From positions 1 through 64,000 of IMG/VR virus record IMGVR_UViG_3300033149_003715: DNA of 64,000 nt; one strand, written 5' to 3'. The notes under the pieces were generated by a model. It ran no database searches. It was not told the origin of the DNA and saw nothing but the letters and a program-made list of their open reading frames with translations. This DNA is from a virus. The position numbers and the translations under genes are program-made. Shown here piece by piece: positions 54,830 to 63,526 of this stretch (positions within the stretch are counted from its first letter, which is position 1; each line of letters starts with the position of its first letter).

Positions 54830-56505
54830 TGATTAACTTTTTCTTTTAAATGGGCATATTGAATAAAATCTTCATTTGGTAACGTAGTTAAACCACACCT
54901 AATTTGTTCACATTTATTATGTATTGTGGCTTTTAGAGCAAAATTTTTAAATATATCTTCTCGCGTAATTTTTTCTAGTTTATTATTGTGTTTTACCGCC
55001 CCATGATTCAAATCACGTAAAATTTCCATTGCGAATCTACTATTAACTTGGTTTGGACGATTCCAAATATTAGTAATTATCCATGTAATAAATTGTTTGT
55101 TATTAAGTTTTTGTGTGTATTCTGGTAATGATGGTGGTATTTTAATAAATCGTGGTGGATGATTCCATTTACCCTGTAAATCTTTTAAGACTACATTATC
55201 AAAATAATCTTCCCAAATTTTTGCGGTGTTATCCCAATTATAATATTTTTCGACTGCTCGTCGTGCTTTTTGTTGATATAATATTTTTTTGTCTTCTGGT
55301 AAATTGAGATATTGATAAATAAAATTTGCACAATATTCGTTATCTGGTAATGCTCTATATGAATGACTTTCTAACTCACGAAACATTCTCTGAATTTTAA
55401 GTGGAAAACCATCAGTATATTTAATAATATCTGTTGTAGCACTATAATCTACTGAAGCTAATGGAACACCACATGCTGCTGCTTCTGTTAAACCAAGTCC
55501 AAATCCTTCACAAATTGCATATTGAATATATAAATCAAATAATTTATAAATATCTGTAAGTTCTTTTCTTGATATACCTTCATGCGGCGATGGTAGTACA
55601 GCAGCAACAGAATTACAGTGTGGACAAACAGTGCGACCATCTTGAAAAAATGATGAAAACGGTTTTTTACATGCTCTACATTTATAAGTAAAAATAACTT
55701 TGTGACCAATACATTCTTCTGCTAATAATTTTGGGATATCCCATCCTGCTCCTTCTGGATATGTAGTATGACAATATAAAAATGTTTTGTGTGCCAAGTC
55801 TGTTTGATTGTTTGCATAACATTTTTCTAAAAATAACCGAAAAGATCGAAATAAGTCTGCAAATAATTTGCGTTTTTGATTACGCATTACTGTACCAATA
55901 ATAAAAGAATCTGGATCAATGCCCTTATCAATTTTATACTGTCTTTTGTCTTTTGGTGGACAAGATTGAACCAAATCTACCCCCGGTCGTGCAGCACTAT
56001 ATAGATTAATTTTTCCATGTCCTTCTTTTGCCAATTCTTTCATATTCCAATCTGTATATGTAAATATACTGTCTACTCCCATATACGTTTCTATCCATTC
56101 ATCTTTTTGTGGCATACTGTCTGCTGTAACCATCCAAACCCAATGAAAAAACGGTCTTAATGGAGAATCTGTAATATATGCATCCATCCAATAATCTCTA
56201 ATACCAAAAACAATATCGGGCTTAAAATCTAATAATACTTTTTCAAAACGCCACATTCCAAATTCATTTATTTGTTGTGATTTGTATTGTTTATATCTTG
56301 GATCTGTTTTTTGTACAGTATTTGCATAAAATCTCCATTTAATATCTCTGTCGCGTGGATCATTAATTGCTCCATAACTAGCAAATTCTGCCAAATGATA
56401 TTTATTGGTATTATATAAGCGTGACAAAATTTCTTTTGCATATGTGCCAAATCCACTAGCTAAATATGATGCTTCACCAACGAATAATATTTTTTTCTTG
56501 GTCAT
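54826..56505 (-). CDS. GT4-like glycosyltransferase with zinc-ribbon insert
   Basis: 559-aa enzyme. N-terminal SGFGTYAKEILSRL (about 16-30) and CEGFGLGLTEAAACGVPLAS (332-351) give the GT-B signature. Between them a zinc ribbon, C276xxC279 and C294xxC297 (CRACKKPFSSFFQDGR then CPHC), interrupts the second Rossmann domain, an unusual insertion. Residues about 440-559 are a helical tail. Starts the glycan run right after the sigma gene (stop and start adjoin). Confidence 0.75.
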   Translation of the reverse strand: MTKKKILFVGEASYLASGFGTYAKEILSRLYNTNKYHLAEFASYGAINDPRDRDIKWRFYANTVQKTDPRYKQYKSQQINEFGMWRFEKVLLDFKPDIVFGIRDYWMDAYITDSPLRPFFHWVWMVTADSMPQKDEWIETYMGVDSIFTYTDWNMKELAKEGHGKINLYSAARPGVDLVQSCPPKDKRQYKIDKGIDPDSFIIGTVMRNQKRKLFADLFRSFRLFLEKCYANNQTDLAHKTFLYCHTTYPEGAGWDIPKLLAEECIGHKVIFTYKCRACKKPFSSFFQDGRTVCPHCNSVAAVLPSPHEGISRKELTDIYKLFDLYIQYAICEGFGLGLTEAAACGVPLASVDYSATTDIIKYTDGFPLKIQRMFRELESHSYRALPDNEYCANFIYQYLNLPEDKKILYQQKARRAVEKYYNWDNTAKIWEDYFDNVVLKDLQGKWNHPPRFIKIPPSLPEYTQKLNNKQFITWIITNIWNRPNQVNSRFAMEILRDLNHGAVKHNNKLEKITREDIFKNFALKATIHNKCEQIRCGLTTLPNEDFIQYAHLKEKVNQ

Positions 56506-56967
56506 TTATTTATTCGCTTTTTTGATTTTTGAAATAGCATTATGATAAATTTTACTACTTTGTTTTCTGTTTTTTATAGAAGGTATTAATTTACTAATTT
56601 CAGTAAAATTATAGCCTTGACATTTAAGATTAACAACTGTAAATTCTGTATTTGTTAAGCAAGATGGAATCAATTCTTGAAAACCCATTGTTTCTAAATA
56701 AGTACATGTATCAACATTATAGTGATTACATTTTTTATGTTTATAACAATATTTAATATATTTGATAATTTCATTACGAATATACATCCATGCTACAGTT
56801 GAAAATTTATTTTTGCGAGATGAATCATAATTTTGAAATGCTTTTACTAATCCAAGATAACCATATTGTATAAATTCATCCAACTCTGTTGAGTTAGATG
56901 GGTGCAAACTTTTAGCTAAATGTATGACCAATTTAGTATATTGTGTAACAAATTGATCCGTAATCAT
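56506..56967 (-). CDS. sigma-70-family factor with regions 2 and 4
   Basis: 153-aa compact sigma factor. Region 2: ELDEFIQYGYLGLVKAFQNYDSS and KFSTVAWMYIRNEIIKYIKY (about residues 28-75). Region 4-like HTH: LTNTEFTVVNLKCQGYNFTEIS then a Lys-rich end. It would drive a phage promoter class different from that used by the gp55-like factor at 3804. It overlaps the ssb stop by 1 bp. Confidence 0.8.
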   Translation of the reverse strand: MITDQFVTQYTKLVIHLAKSLHPSNSTELDEFIQYGYLGLVKAFQNYDSSRKNKFSTVAWMYIRNEIIKYIKYCYKHKKCNHYNVDTCTYLETMGFQELIPSCLTNTEFTVVNLKCQGYNFTEISKLIPSIKNRKQSSKIYHNAISKIKKANK

Positions 56968-57344
56968 TAAAAAGATGTTGATTTGGTTTCATCATTAGTA
57001 GATACATCAGACGATGGTTTTCGATATAAAATATCAAAGTTTGTAATTCTAACTTTCATTCTAGAACGTTTTTGTCCATCAGTTTCCCATGTTTCCATTT
57101 TCAGAGATCCTTCAATGAGTACCGGAGATCCTTTAACCAATCTATCACCAATCGTTTTAGCTCCACTGTCCCAAGCCTCACACGGTACAAAAGTTGTTTC
57201 TGTTTCATAATTACCATTGGCTTTACGATATCGTCTAGAAACTGCTACTACAATGTTAGCAACAGTAACATTACGATCCCCAATTTGAACAACTTTTACG
57301 TCTGGATCTCGTGCTAAATTACCATGTAAGATTACTTTGTTCAT
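56967..57344 (-). CDS. ssb: single-stranded DNA-binding protein
   Basis: 125-aa SSB with the OB-fold start MNKVILHGNLARDPDV, then VANIVVAVSRRY, TTFVPCEAWDSGAKTIGDRLVKGSPVLIEGSL and MKVRITNFDIL. Start at ATG 57344 behind AAGGAG; the open frame continues to 57389 but without ribosome site. The C-terminus ends in TSF, a weak form of the acidic tip that binds partner proteins. It covers ssDNA during replication and follows its own promoter. Confidence 0.92.
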   Translation of the reverse strand: MNKVILHGNLARDPDVKVVQIGDRNVTVANIVVAVSRRYRKANGNYETETTFVPCEAWDSGAKTIGDRLVKGSPVLIEGSLKMETWETDGQKRSRMKVRITNFDILYRKPSSDVSTNDETKSTSF

Positions 57345-57377
57345 TGATAACTCCTTATTAGTAGTGTTAGTTGTACT

Positions 57378-57405
57378 ATAATACCACAATTACAAGAAAA
57401 GTCAA
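57378..57405 (-). promoter_or_regulatory. sigma70-like promoter of ssb
   Basis: On the minus strand, TTGACT (57405-57400) and TATTAT (57383-57378) are 16 bp apart, with TG one base before the -10 (extended -10). It lies in the only gap between polymerase and ssb. The -10 neighbourhood AATTGTGGTATTATAGTAC is shared with motif at 771. This would drive ssb, sigma and the glycan genes. Confidence 0.8.
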
Positions 57406-57408
57406 GCT

Positions 57409-60156
57409 TCATATCTGGTATAATGCATTTACAATAAAACTATCGTTTTTTCCAGGACCACCAATCATCATAACATGATTATTTTCTACAACCAAAGATT
57501 TAACTTTAATCCAAACATCCGGGAAAATAACTGCATTTACACTACCAGATATATCAGAAACATTCATAAATGCCATAGGTTGCCCTGGATTTTTGCCTGA
57601 TTTAGTTTTAATTTCTACTACCTTATCTATTACAACAGGTAAAAAAATTGGCTTTTTATATAAGCCTTTAAGAAAATTATCGCAAGTACAATTTGCTTGA
57701 GAAATATCGCAAGATTCAACAGATGAATGTGTAAGTGGTACTCCAAGATAAAATTCTTCTTGTGCTGATACCCATGCCGGATTATCTTTAAGTAATCTTT
57801 TGGGGTTTTGTAGCATGTCTATCAAACTACGCACTTTTTCTTTACGATTAGTGTTAACACACCCACCCTTTTGACCTATTGGACTATTATATAATTCTTT
57901 CAATAGCTGTAATAAGTTAATACCATTATTAAAATTTTTATAAAATATTTGGCACCATTTTTTTTCATGGTTACTTAGTTGATTGTATTGATCATATTCA
58001 TATAACATTTTAGTACGTGGTTGTGGTTGGTTTAAATGATCTAATGCACCTGAACATATAAGTGCTTTTAATGTTGTTGAGTTAATTTGACTACTTGTAT
58101 ATACCAAAAAGTCCATCCAATTCCATGATATAATATTTTTTTGTATTGTTTTTTCTGTGTGATAAATAATTTTGCTTAATTTTTCAATCATTGACTGTCC
58201 GATACCTTTGATATCGGAAAGACCAAATCTAATTATTTGATCAATAAGTTTAAACTTTGTGTTTTGATGAATAATGTTTGGCGGATTTACTTGAATATCC
58301 ATAGACCGTGCATTTAAAATTAACTTCTTTATCTCTTGTAATGTATCTTGTTTCCCTTGTGCGTAATGTAAATATGATGTAAAAAAAGCACGAGGAAAAT
58401 GAGCTTTACAATAGGCAGAAAGATAACAATTTAATGCATAACTGACAGAATGACTTTTGTTAAATTGATAACGTTGAGATGCTTGTATCCACTCAAAAAT
58501 TTGTTCTGCTTCTTTTTTATTTACTATACCCTTTTTAACACATCCATCAATAAACGGTTTTTTAATTTTGGATATTTCTTCCGGTTTTTTCTTACCAATA
58601 CTATTATGTACCAAGATACCATTAATAAATCCGTAATTGTATTCTCCCTTTACGGTAAAATCAAATGTTTGTTTTTCACCAAGTTTTGTAATTCTTCTTA
58701 TTTTTGTAAATTGATACTGTGTGTCTGTAGATGATGTTGTTATATCGGATAAATCGGATTCAATTTGACGTACTTTATCCAGTTTATCGGGGGGAATGTA
58801 CTGACTATATTTTTCAAGAAAACGTCGTATATTTGTTGGATCTGAAATAGTGATATAATATGTTTGATATGATTCATATGGCCTATCATCGTATCTATTA
58901 TTTCTTATTACGAGATTAGAGTATATATCATCTCTTAATAATAAAATTTGTAGTTGTTGTGCTATTTTGTAAGATGTAGTGGTAACCGATATTTTTTTCT
59001 TTTTAACATTCATATTACCTTTGCTTGCAAAACACGCTCCAACAAACGCTGTAGTAATATCATTTGCAGCATATAGAATATGTGACGGAATATATCTTTC
59101 CTTGACCTTACATGGTGTATAAATTGTTGAGAACCATTGAAATGCTTTATTTTGAAAGTGTATATCTTTGCGTCTACTGTTAGGTTGGGAAACTGTATAA
59201 CTATTTGAACCAAATTCTTTCTGTGAAATACTTAATATCTTTTCTGTAATCCAAGGATCATAACTTCTAATTTTCAAAAATACATCCTTGGTATAATACC
59301 CTATAAAAATAAAATAGGATAATATAATAGATTTGTTAATATTAATCTGGTGTGGTTTTAAACATCCCTCATATTGATACCGATTTGAAATAGTAACATA
59401 ATCTTTTCTGGTTAATTCTACAACTTTTTTCCAGCCTTGTTTGGTATATACTTGGTGTTTGTCTGTTAATTCGATATGATGTCCGCTGTCTGTGGTTATC
59501 CGATATACAATTTGTTTGCCCGTAGGCCACACTTTTTCTATATCATAATACTTCAATTGTCCACTTTCATTCGTGGATAATATTTTATAATTACACTGCC
59601 CTTTTGACATTTGCAATGCAATTTGCTCTATATACCTTGGGCCACTTTGTGTTAAAACAATAGAACCTTCGGCTACACATTTTCGTAGGATATCGGATTC
59701 TGCTAATGTAAATCCCGCAATTTCTTGTGCAATACGCAAATGTGATTCTTGAAATATAGAAAGACCATAAGTATCTTTTAGAATTGGTTCTAATGCGGGA
59801 TGAAAATATGTTATTTCTTCTTTTCCGTTTTTTCTGTCTATATATCTTTGTGTAATACTCTTTCCATCTATTAAACTTTCGCTGGGACCGGGCCTCATTA
59901 TTGCAATTAACGCTGATAGGTGTTCTATATTTCGCGGTTGTAATTTTTTTACTAATAATTGCCCTAGTGATGATTCCAATTGAAAACAACCTACTACATT
60001 ACCATCGCATAATAAATCCCATGTGCGTTGACATTCTAGTGGTATTTTTTCAATGTCAGGATTAAATTCTAGCAAAGGTTTTTTCCCAAATTTGGTTTCT
60101 TGATAACCTATAATTGGAAATTGACACCCACAGTTATATTTAAATACTTTATTCAT
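57409..60156 (-). CDS. dnaE: DNA polymerase III alpha, C-terminal part with intein
   Basis: 915-aa polypeptide completing the polymerase whose N-terminal half is at 61645. Before the intein: NPDIEKIPL, DGNVVGCFQLESSLG (about 51-65), RPGPSESL, YFHPALEPILKDTYGLSIFQE. After it: SIGKKKPEEISKIKKPFIDGC, RYQFNKSHSVSYALNCYLSAYCKAHFP (fingers), GLSDIKGIG (helix-hairpin-helix) and an OB-fold near the end. All three catalytic Asp are in the other half. Excision of the intein would leave 556 residues. The Cys-rich N-terminus YNCGCQFPI is not part of cellular DnaE. Confidence 0.85.
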   Translation of the reverse strand: MNKVFKYNCGCQFPIIGYQETKFGKKPLLEFNPDIEKIPLECQRTWDLLCDGNVVGCFQLESSLGQLLVKKLQPRNIEHLSALIAIMRPGPSESLIDGKSITQRYIDRKNGKEEITYFHPALEPILKDTYGLSIFQESHLRIAQEIAGFTLAESDILRKCVAEGSIVLTQSGPRYIEQIALQMSKGQCNYKILSTNESGQLKYYDIEKVWPTGKQIVYRITTDSGHHIELTDKHQVYTKQGWKKVVELTRKDYVTISNRYQYEGCLKPHQININKSIILSYFIFIGYYTKDVFLKIRSYDPWITEKILSISQKEFGSNSYTVSQPNSRRKDIHFQNKAFQWFSTIYTPCKVKERYIPSHILYAANDITTAFVGACFASKGNMNVKKKKISVTTTSYKIAQQLQILLLRDDIYSNLVIRNNRYDDRPYESYQTYYITISDPTNIRRFLEKYSQYIPPDKLDKVRQIESDLSDITTSSTDTQYQFTKIRRITKLGEKQTFDFTVKGEYNYGFINGILVHNSIGKKKPEEISKIKKPFIDGCVKKGIVNKKEAEQIFEWIQASQRYQFNKSHSVSYALNCYLSAYCKAHFPRAFFTSYLHYAQGKQDTLQEIKKLILNARSMDIQVNPPNIIHQNTKFKLIDQIIRFGLSDIKGIGQSMIEKLSKIIYHTEKTIQKNIISWNWMDFLVYTSSQINSTTLKALICSGALDHLNQPQPRTKMLYEYDQYNQLSNHEKKWCQIFYKNFNNGINLLQLLKELYNSPIGQKGGCVNTNRKEKVRSLIDMLQNPKRLLKDNPAWVSAQEEFYLGVPLTHSSVESCDISQANCTCDNFLKGLYKKPIFLPVVIDKVVEIKTKSGKNPGQPMAFMNVSDISGSVNAVIFPDVWIKVKSLVVENNHVMMIGGPGKNDSFIVNALYQI
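58603..59679 (-). other. intein in polymerase III alpha C-part
   Basis: 359-aa intein, residues 160-518 of the host protein. Starts with Cys (CVAEGSIVLTQSG, block A), has block B-like TDKHQVYTKQGW and ends GFINGILVHN followed by Ser+1. All splice residues are present. Inside, two degenerate LAGLIDADG-like segments (LSYFIFIGYYTKD, FVGACFASKGNM) lack the catalytic acidic residues, so the homing nuclease is probably dead. It splits the conserved LLRR-A-x-GKKKPEE motif of DnaE. Confidence 0.92.
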
Positions 60157-60171
60157 TTATATATCTTATTT

Positions 60172-60441
60172 TTAGAAAATTTTTTCACACACATCACATT
60201 TATTAAAAGAATCGTTCCCGCCAGACGGATCACCAAAAAAACTAAAAACAGGATGATCACATTGATTTTGAATCTGTTCTTTGTCTGCTTTTAATTTTTT
60301 AAGTTCATTATCATAAAATACTTTAACACTTTCAATTTGTCTATTTATCTCATTAATGCGGGATTTTAAGTTACGATAATGTTTAACCTTATCACATAAT
60401 TTATTATCTTTTATAATGTGTTTTAATAGTTTGTCTAACAT
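60172..60441 (-). CDS. coiled-coil zinc-binding small protein
   Basis: 89-aa protein: a coiled coil (about residues 20-55, INRQIESVKVFYDNELKKLKADKEQ) and a terminal metal motif (C61, H63, then C82xxC85). It overlaps the exonuclease gene by 7 bp. Placed between polymerase halves; could be a bridging subunit, which is only an inference. Confidence 0.55.
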   Translation of the reverse strand: MLDKLLKHIIKDNKLCDKVKHYRNLKSRINEINRQIESVKVFYDNELKKLKADKEQIQNQCDHPVFSFFGDPSGGNDSFNKCDVCEKIF

Positions 60442-61130
60442 TTTTCTTTCCTAAATGAATTTTTAAATTGAGTATTTTTTGCTACTCTTCTTTGAAATTT
60501 CAGAAATCTACATAGTAATTCAGCCGTTTGTTTTACATCTGTTAATGCATCATGTGCTTTGTCTTTGCTCATACCAAAATAATTTCTCAAGGTATCAAAC
60601 TGATAATTGGTTGGTTCATTGAAATTTTCGAACCAAGAAAATATCATTGGCATTAAATCAATACGATCTCGTGGATGAAATATATTTGGCTTATTGTATT
60701 TATCTATATTACCATATTGTTTGCAAAGTCTATCAAGAATAATACAATCAAAATTTAATATATTATACCCGCATAATACTGGTGCCGAAAATTGGTTTTT
60801 ACGTTTTGTTCGTGAATGATACCTTAATAAATAATTGCAAAAATCAGCCCATACATCTTTTTGTAGTGGGGCATTTTTCCATATTGATATAATTTCTTCT
60901 GAACTAGTATTATAATTTTTGGCGTGCCACTGGATTGTTTCTGAATGTTGTTCGATATAATTTGACTTGTTTATATTTGGTGGTTGAATGAAACTATTAA
61001 ATTCTGAATCAGAAATAATGTTTAAGGTACGTGGATGTACCATGATAGATGCTAATTGCACAGGATTAGCAGTATAAGCATCACTACTATCAGTTTCAAA
61101 ATCTAGTATTATAAAAGTGTTAGTATTCAT
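60435..61130 (-). CDS. DnaQ-like 3'-5' exonuclease
   Basis: 231-aa DEDDh exonuclease: IILDFETDS (D9, E11), CGYNILNFDCIILDRL (second Asp) and KAHDALTDVKQT (H...D). Family function is proofreading; its location between the two polymerase parts supports use as the epsilon subunit of the phage polymerase. The start shares ATGA with the 45-aa gene upstream. Confidence 0.85.
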   Translation of the reverse strand: MNTNTFIILDFETDSSDAYTANPVQLASIMVHPRTLNIISDSEFNSFIQPPNINKSNYIEQHSETIQWHAKNYNTSSEEIISIWKNAPLQKDVWADFCNYLLRYHSRTKRKNQFSAPVLCGYNILNFDCIILDRLCKQYGNIDKYNKPNIFHPRDRIDLMPMIFSWFENFNEPTNYQFDTLRNYFGMSKDKAHDALTDVKQTAELLCRFLKFQRRVAKNTQFKNSFRKEKC

Positions 61131-61264
61131 CGAATATTCTCAGGATCTTCAAAATAATCTATTTTATCTTGTAATTGTTGATTATTATACTCTTCATTGT
61201 TTGATGGTGTTGGATAATCTAATTGTTCTAAAATATCAGCCACATCTTCGTATTCACTATACAT
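61127..61264 (-). CDS. 45-aa acidic protein
   Basis: Unlisted small gene: AAGGAA about seven bases before ATG 61264, 45 acidic residues (MYSEYEDVADILEQLDYPTP start, PENIR end) and a TGA overlapping the exonuclease ATG (ATGA). The ribosome site and tight coupling support translation. Might bind or regulate the exonuclease or polymerase. Confidence 0.6.
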   Translation of the reverse strand: MYSEYEDVADILEQLDYPTPSNNEEYNNQQLQDKIDYFEDPENIR

Positions 61265-61342
61265 TATGTTCCTTTCCACTTATTAAATCTAAACAGTATT
61301 GCGTAGGAAATAGTATGCTTTTTTCGGTTCTTTTCTAAATGA

Positions 61343-61645
61343 TTAGTTGTAAAGATATTCCATAACCTTTTGCATTGCATATCTTGCCTCATTCCATAAT
61401 TTTGCTAATGTTTGATCTTCTATTTTATAATGAGGAATTTCACTGTATATACTATCTCCTAATCCATTATAAGTTACATAATCGCGTATATCGTCATTTG
61501 TCATTTTATGGTTACGAGGAATTTCAGCAGGCAAAGAAATATTAGGTAGACCATTGTATTCTCGATCTTGCACCCAAAGTCCAGTTATAATTTGTTTGGG
61601 GGTTAATGATTTTTTATAATTTGTCTTTTTTCTTTTGCGACCCAT
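61343..61645 (-). CDS. hypothetical basic protein, 100 aa
   Basis: Starts with MGRKRKKTNYKKSLTPKQI, then IPHYKIEDQTLAKLWNEARYAM. Start overlaps the polymerase stop. Not recognised. The intergenic stretch 61265-61342 on its downstream side has no gene or clear signal. Confidence 0.5.
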   Translation of the reverse strand: MGRKRKKTNYKKSLTPKQIITGLWVQDREYNGLPNISLPAEIPRNHKMTNDDIRDYVTYNGLGDSIYSEIPHYKIEDQTLAKLWNEARYAMQKVMEYLYN

Positions 61646-63519
61646 TAATCTGATATATCACCTGTACGTAAAATTTGTTGAATACTTTGAATTTTATCTA
61701 GTAATTGTAAACCAAGTATATCTAACTTTACAACACCAACTTTTTCTAAATCAGCCATCTCAAACCCCAATATTTGTGTTTTGCTTTTTGGATCATATAC
61801 TAATGGTGCTATAACATTAAGTGGCACGCTTGCTATACCAATGCCGGCTGCATGTTTACTTTGATGTGTTTGTGTTCCTTCTAACCGTATAGCTTGAGCA
61901 AAATATTTTGATAATGGTCCAGTTAACTCATTATTTTCTATTCTACACCATTCCGAAAGATGTCCTTTTTCATCATTTAATAATGTATATTTAATTGATG
62001 ATGCTTCCCCTTCTTCTTTTCTCATTTCTTCTAATTCACCCATAATTTTGTGTTCTTGTGGAAACTTTTTTGTAAGTAGGTTCATTTCATCAAACGAAAC
62101 GACATTATGTGCTCTTAACACAGCTTTAATTGCTGATCGACCATGTAATTTTGCAATTGTTACCATTTGAGCAACACGATCTTGTCCATATGTATTACGA
62201 ATATATCTAATAACACGATCTCTACCATTTGTTTGTAAATCTATGTCTATGTCTGGAAGACTGGATTTATTTTCGTTAAAACGTCCTGGGTTTAAAAATC
62301 TTTCAAAATATAATTTCCATTTAATAGGATCAACATTTGTGATATTAATAAGATTACTTACCAATGAGCCGGCCGCACTTCCACGAGCACCACCAACTAG
62401 AAAATTTTGCTTGCGAGCATATGTGACTATATCTTGTACCATCAAAAAATATCCACACAGATTAAATTTCTCTATTACTTCTAGTTCATAGTTTAATCTA
62501 TCACGATATTTTTGTTGTTCTGATTGTGGAATTTTGTTTTCTATTTTTGTATTCCAACCCTGTTCACATAAATGTCTTAAATGTTGAGAGGTTGTAATAT
62601 TATTTGGACACCTGAAATCCGGCAACAGCGGCTGTTTTAATATATTTGTATATTGCCCACACTGACTATGTATGTCTAATGTATTTTCTAATTCTTCCTC
62701 TGTATTTCCGCATAACAACATTTCTTTGTAAGATGGTATATGAAATTGTGAGCTTTTGAAAAACGCACTAAATCCACCCTTATTTTTTACTTCTTTTATT
62801 GTGGATTGAAAGTTATTTGCTAATAAGACCAATTGATCTACTTGTTGAGCTTGTGTACAATAATGACTATCTGGAGTAGCTACAGTTTTTGTTTTTGTTA
62901 ATTTAGCTATTTCTCTTAAACATTCTGCTAATACTTTTGTTTCTGGTGTATTTTGACTATCTATTAATTGAATTTCAACATAAAAATTATTATGTAAGAT
63001 TTCTTTACAATATTCTACTAGTTTAATGCCATTTTTTTTCCAATTTGGTTTAACTTTGTTGTTTTCGTCTAAAATAACTGCTGACAATGTACTACCAAGA
63101 TGACCAGATATTCCTATCAGATGCTGAAAATTTTGTTTTGCTATTTCTTTGAGACTGAGGCGTGGTTTATAATAATATGTTTCTGGCCTATTGGATAAAT
63201 CAACAAATTTTAATAATTCTTGAAATCCCTTATCACCTTGAGCAAAGAAAAGAAAATGAGTAAGCTTACGATTATCACTATTTTGTATATGAGAATGTTG
63301 ATTACATATATATGCTTCTATTCCTAGAACAGGTTTTAAATTTTGCTCTATAAATTCATTATAAAATGATATTGCATTTAATATATTACCGTGATCTGAT
63401 AGTCCACATCCATCTAATTCTAGATTGATAATACGCTTACATATTTCTTTTGGTGACGAAATAGCATCAGATAAAGATCCCATACTATGAACATGAAGTG
63501 GTATATATTTATTTAACAT
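61645..63519 (-). CDS. dnaE: DNA polymerase III alpha, N-terminal part (PHP and palm)
   Basis: 624-aa half of a replicative polymerase. PHP domain: HVHSMGSLSD (9-18), SDHG (41-44), GIEAY (66-70), SGHLGS (138-143), PDSHY (216-220), with metal residues apparently intact. Palm: GGARGSAAGS (376-385), PDIDIDL (422-428, catalytic D423 and D425) and VVKLDILGL (597-605, D600 the third Asp). It ends 24 residues after D600, just where the C-terminal part of the family would begin; that is encoded at 57409. It cannot act alone without fingers. Confidence 0.88.
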   Translation of the reverse strand: MLNKYIPLHVHSMGSLSDAISSPKEICKRIINLELDGCGLSDHGNILNAISFYNEFIEQNLKPVLGIEAYICNQHSHIQNSDNRKLTHFLFFAQGDKGFQELLKFVDLSNRPETYYYKPRLSLKEIAKQNFQHLIGISGHLGSTLSAVILDENNKVKPNWKKNGIKLVEYCKEILHNNFYVEIQLIDSQNTPETKVLAECLREIAKLTKTKTVATPDSHYCTQAQQVDQLVLLANNFQSTIKEVKNKGGFSAFFKSSQFHIPSYKEMLLCGNTEEELENTLDIHSQCGQYTNILKQPLLPDFRCPNNITTSQHLRHLCEQGWNTKIENKIPQSEQQKYRDRLNYELEVIEKFNLCGYFLMVQDIVTYARKQNFLVGGARGSAAGSLVSNLINITNVDPIKWKLYFERFLNPGRFNENKSSLPDIDIDLQTNGRDRVIRYIRNTYGQDRVAQMVTIAKLHGRSAIKAVLRAHNVVSFDEMNLLTKKFPQEHKIMGELEEMRKEEGEASSIKYTLLNDEKGHLSEWCRIENNELTGPLSKYFAQAIRLEGTQTHQSKHAAGIGIASVPLNVIAPLVYDPKSKTQILGFEMADLEKVGVVKLDILGLQLLDKIQSIQQILRTGDISD

Positions 63520-63526
63520 AATTTTA

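Noticed and set aside
57409-63519. Split intein joining the two polymerase halves
   Set aside because: The N-part ends without an intein-N start and the C-part begins without an intein-C end; the only intein is the contiguous one at 58603-59679.
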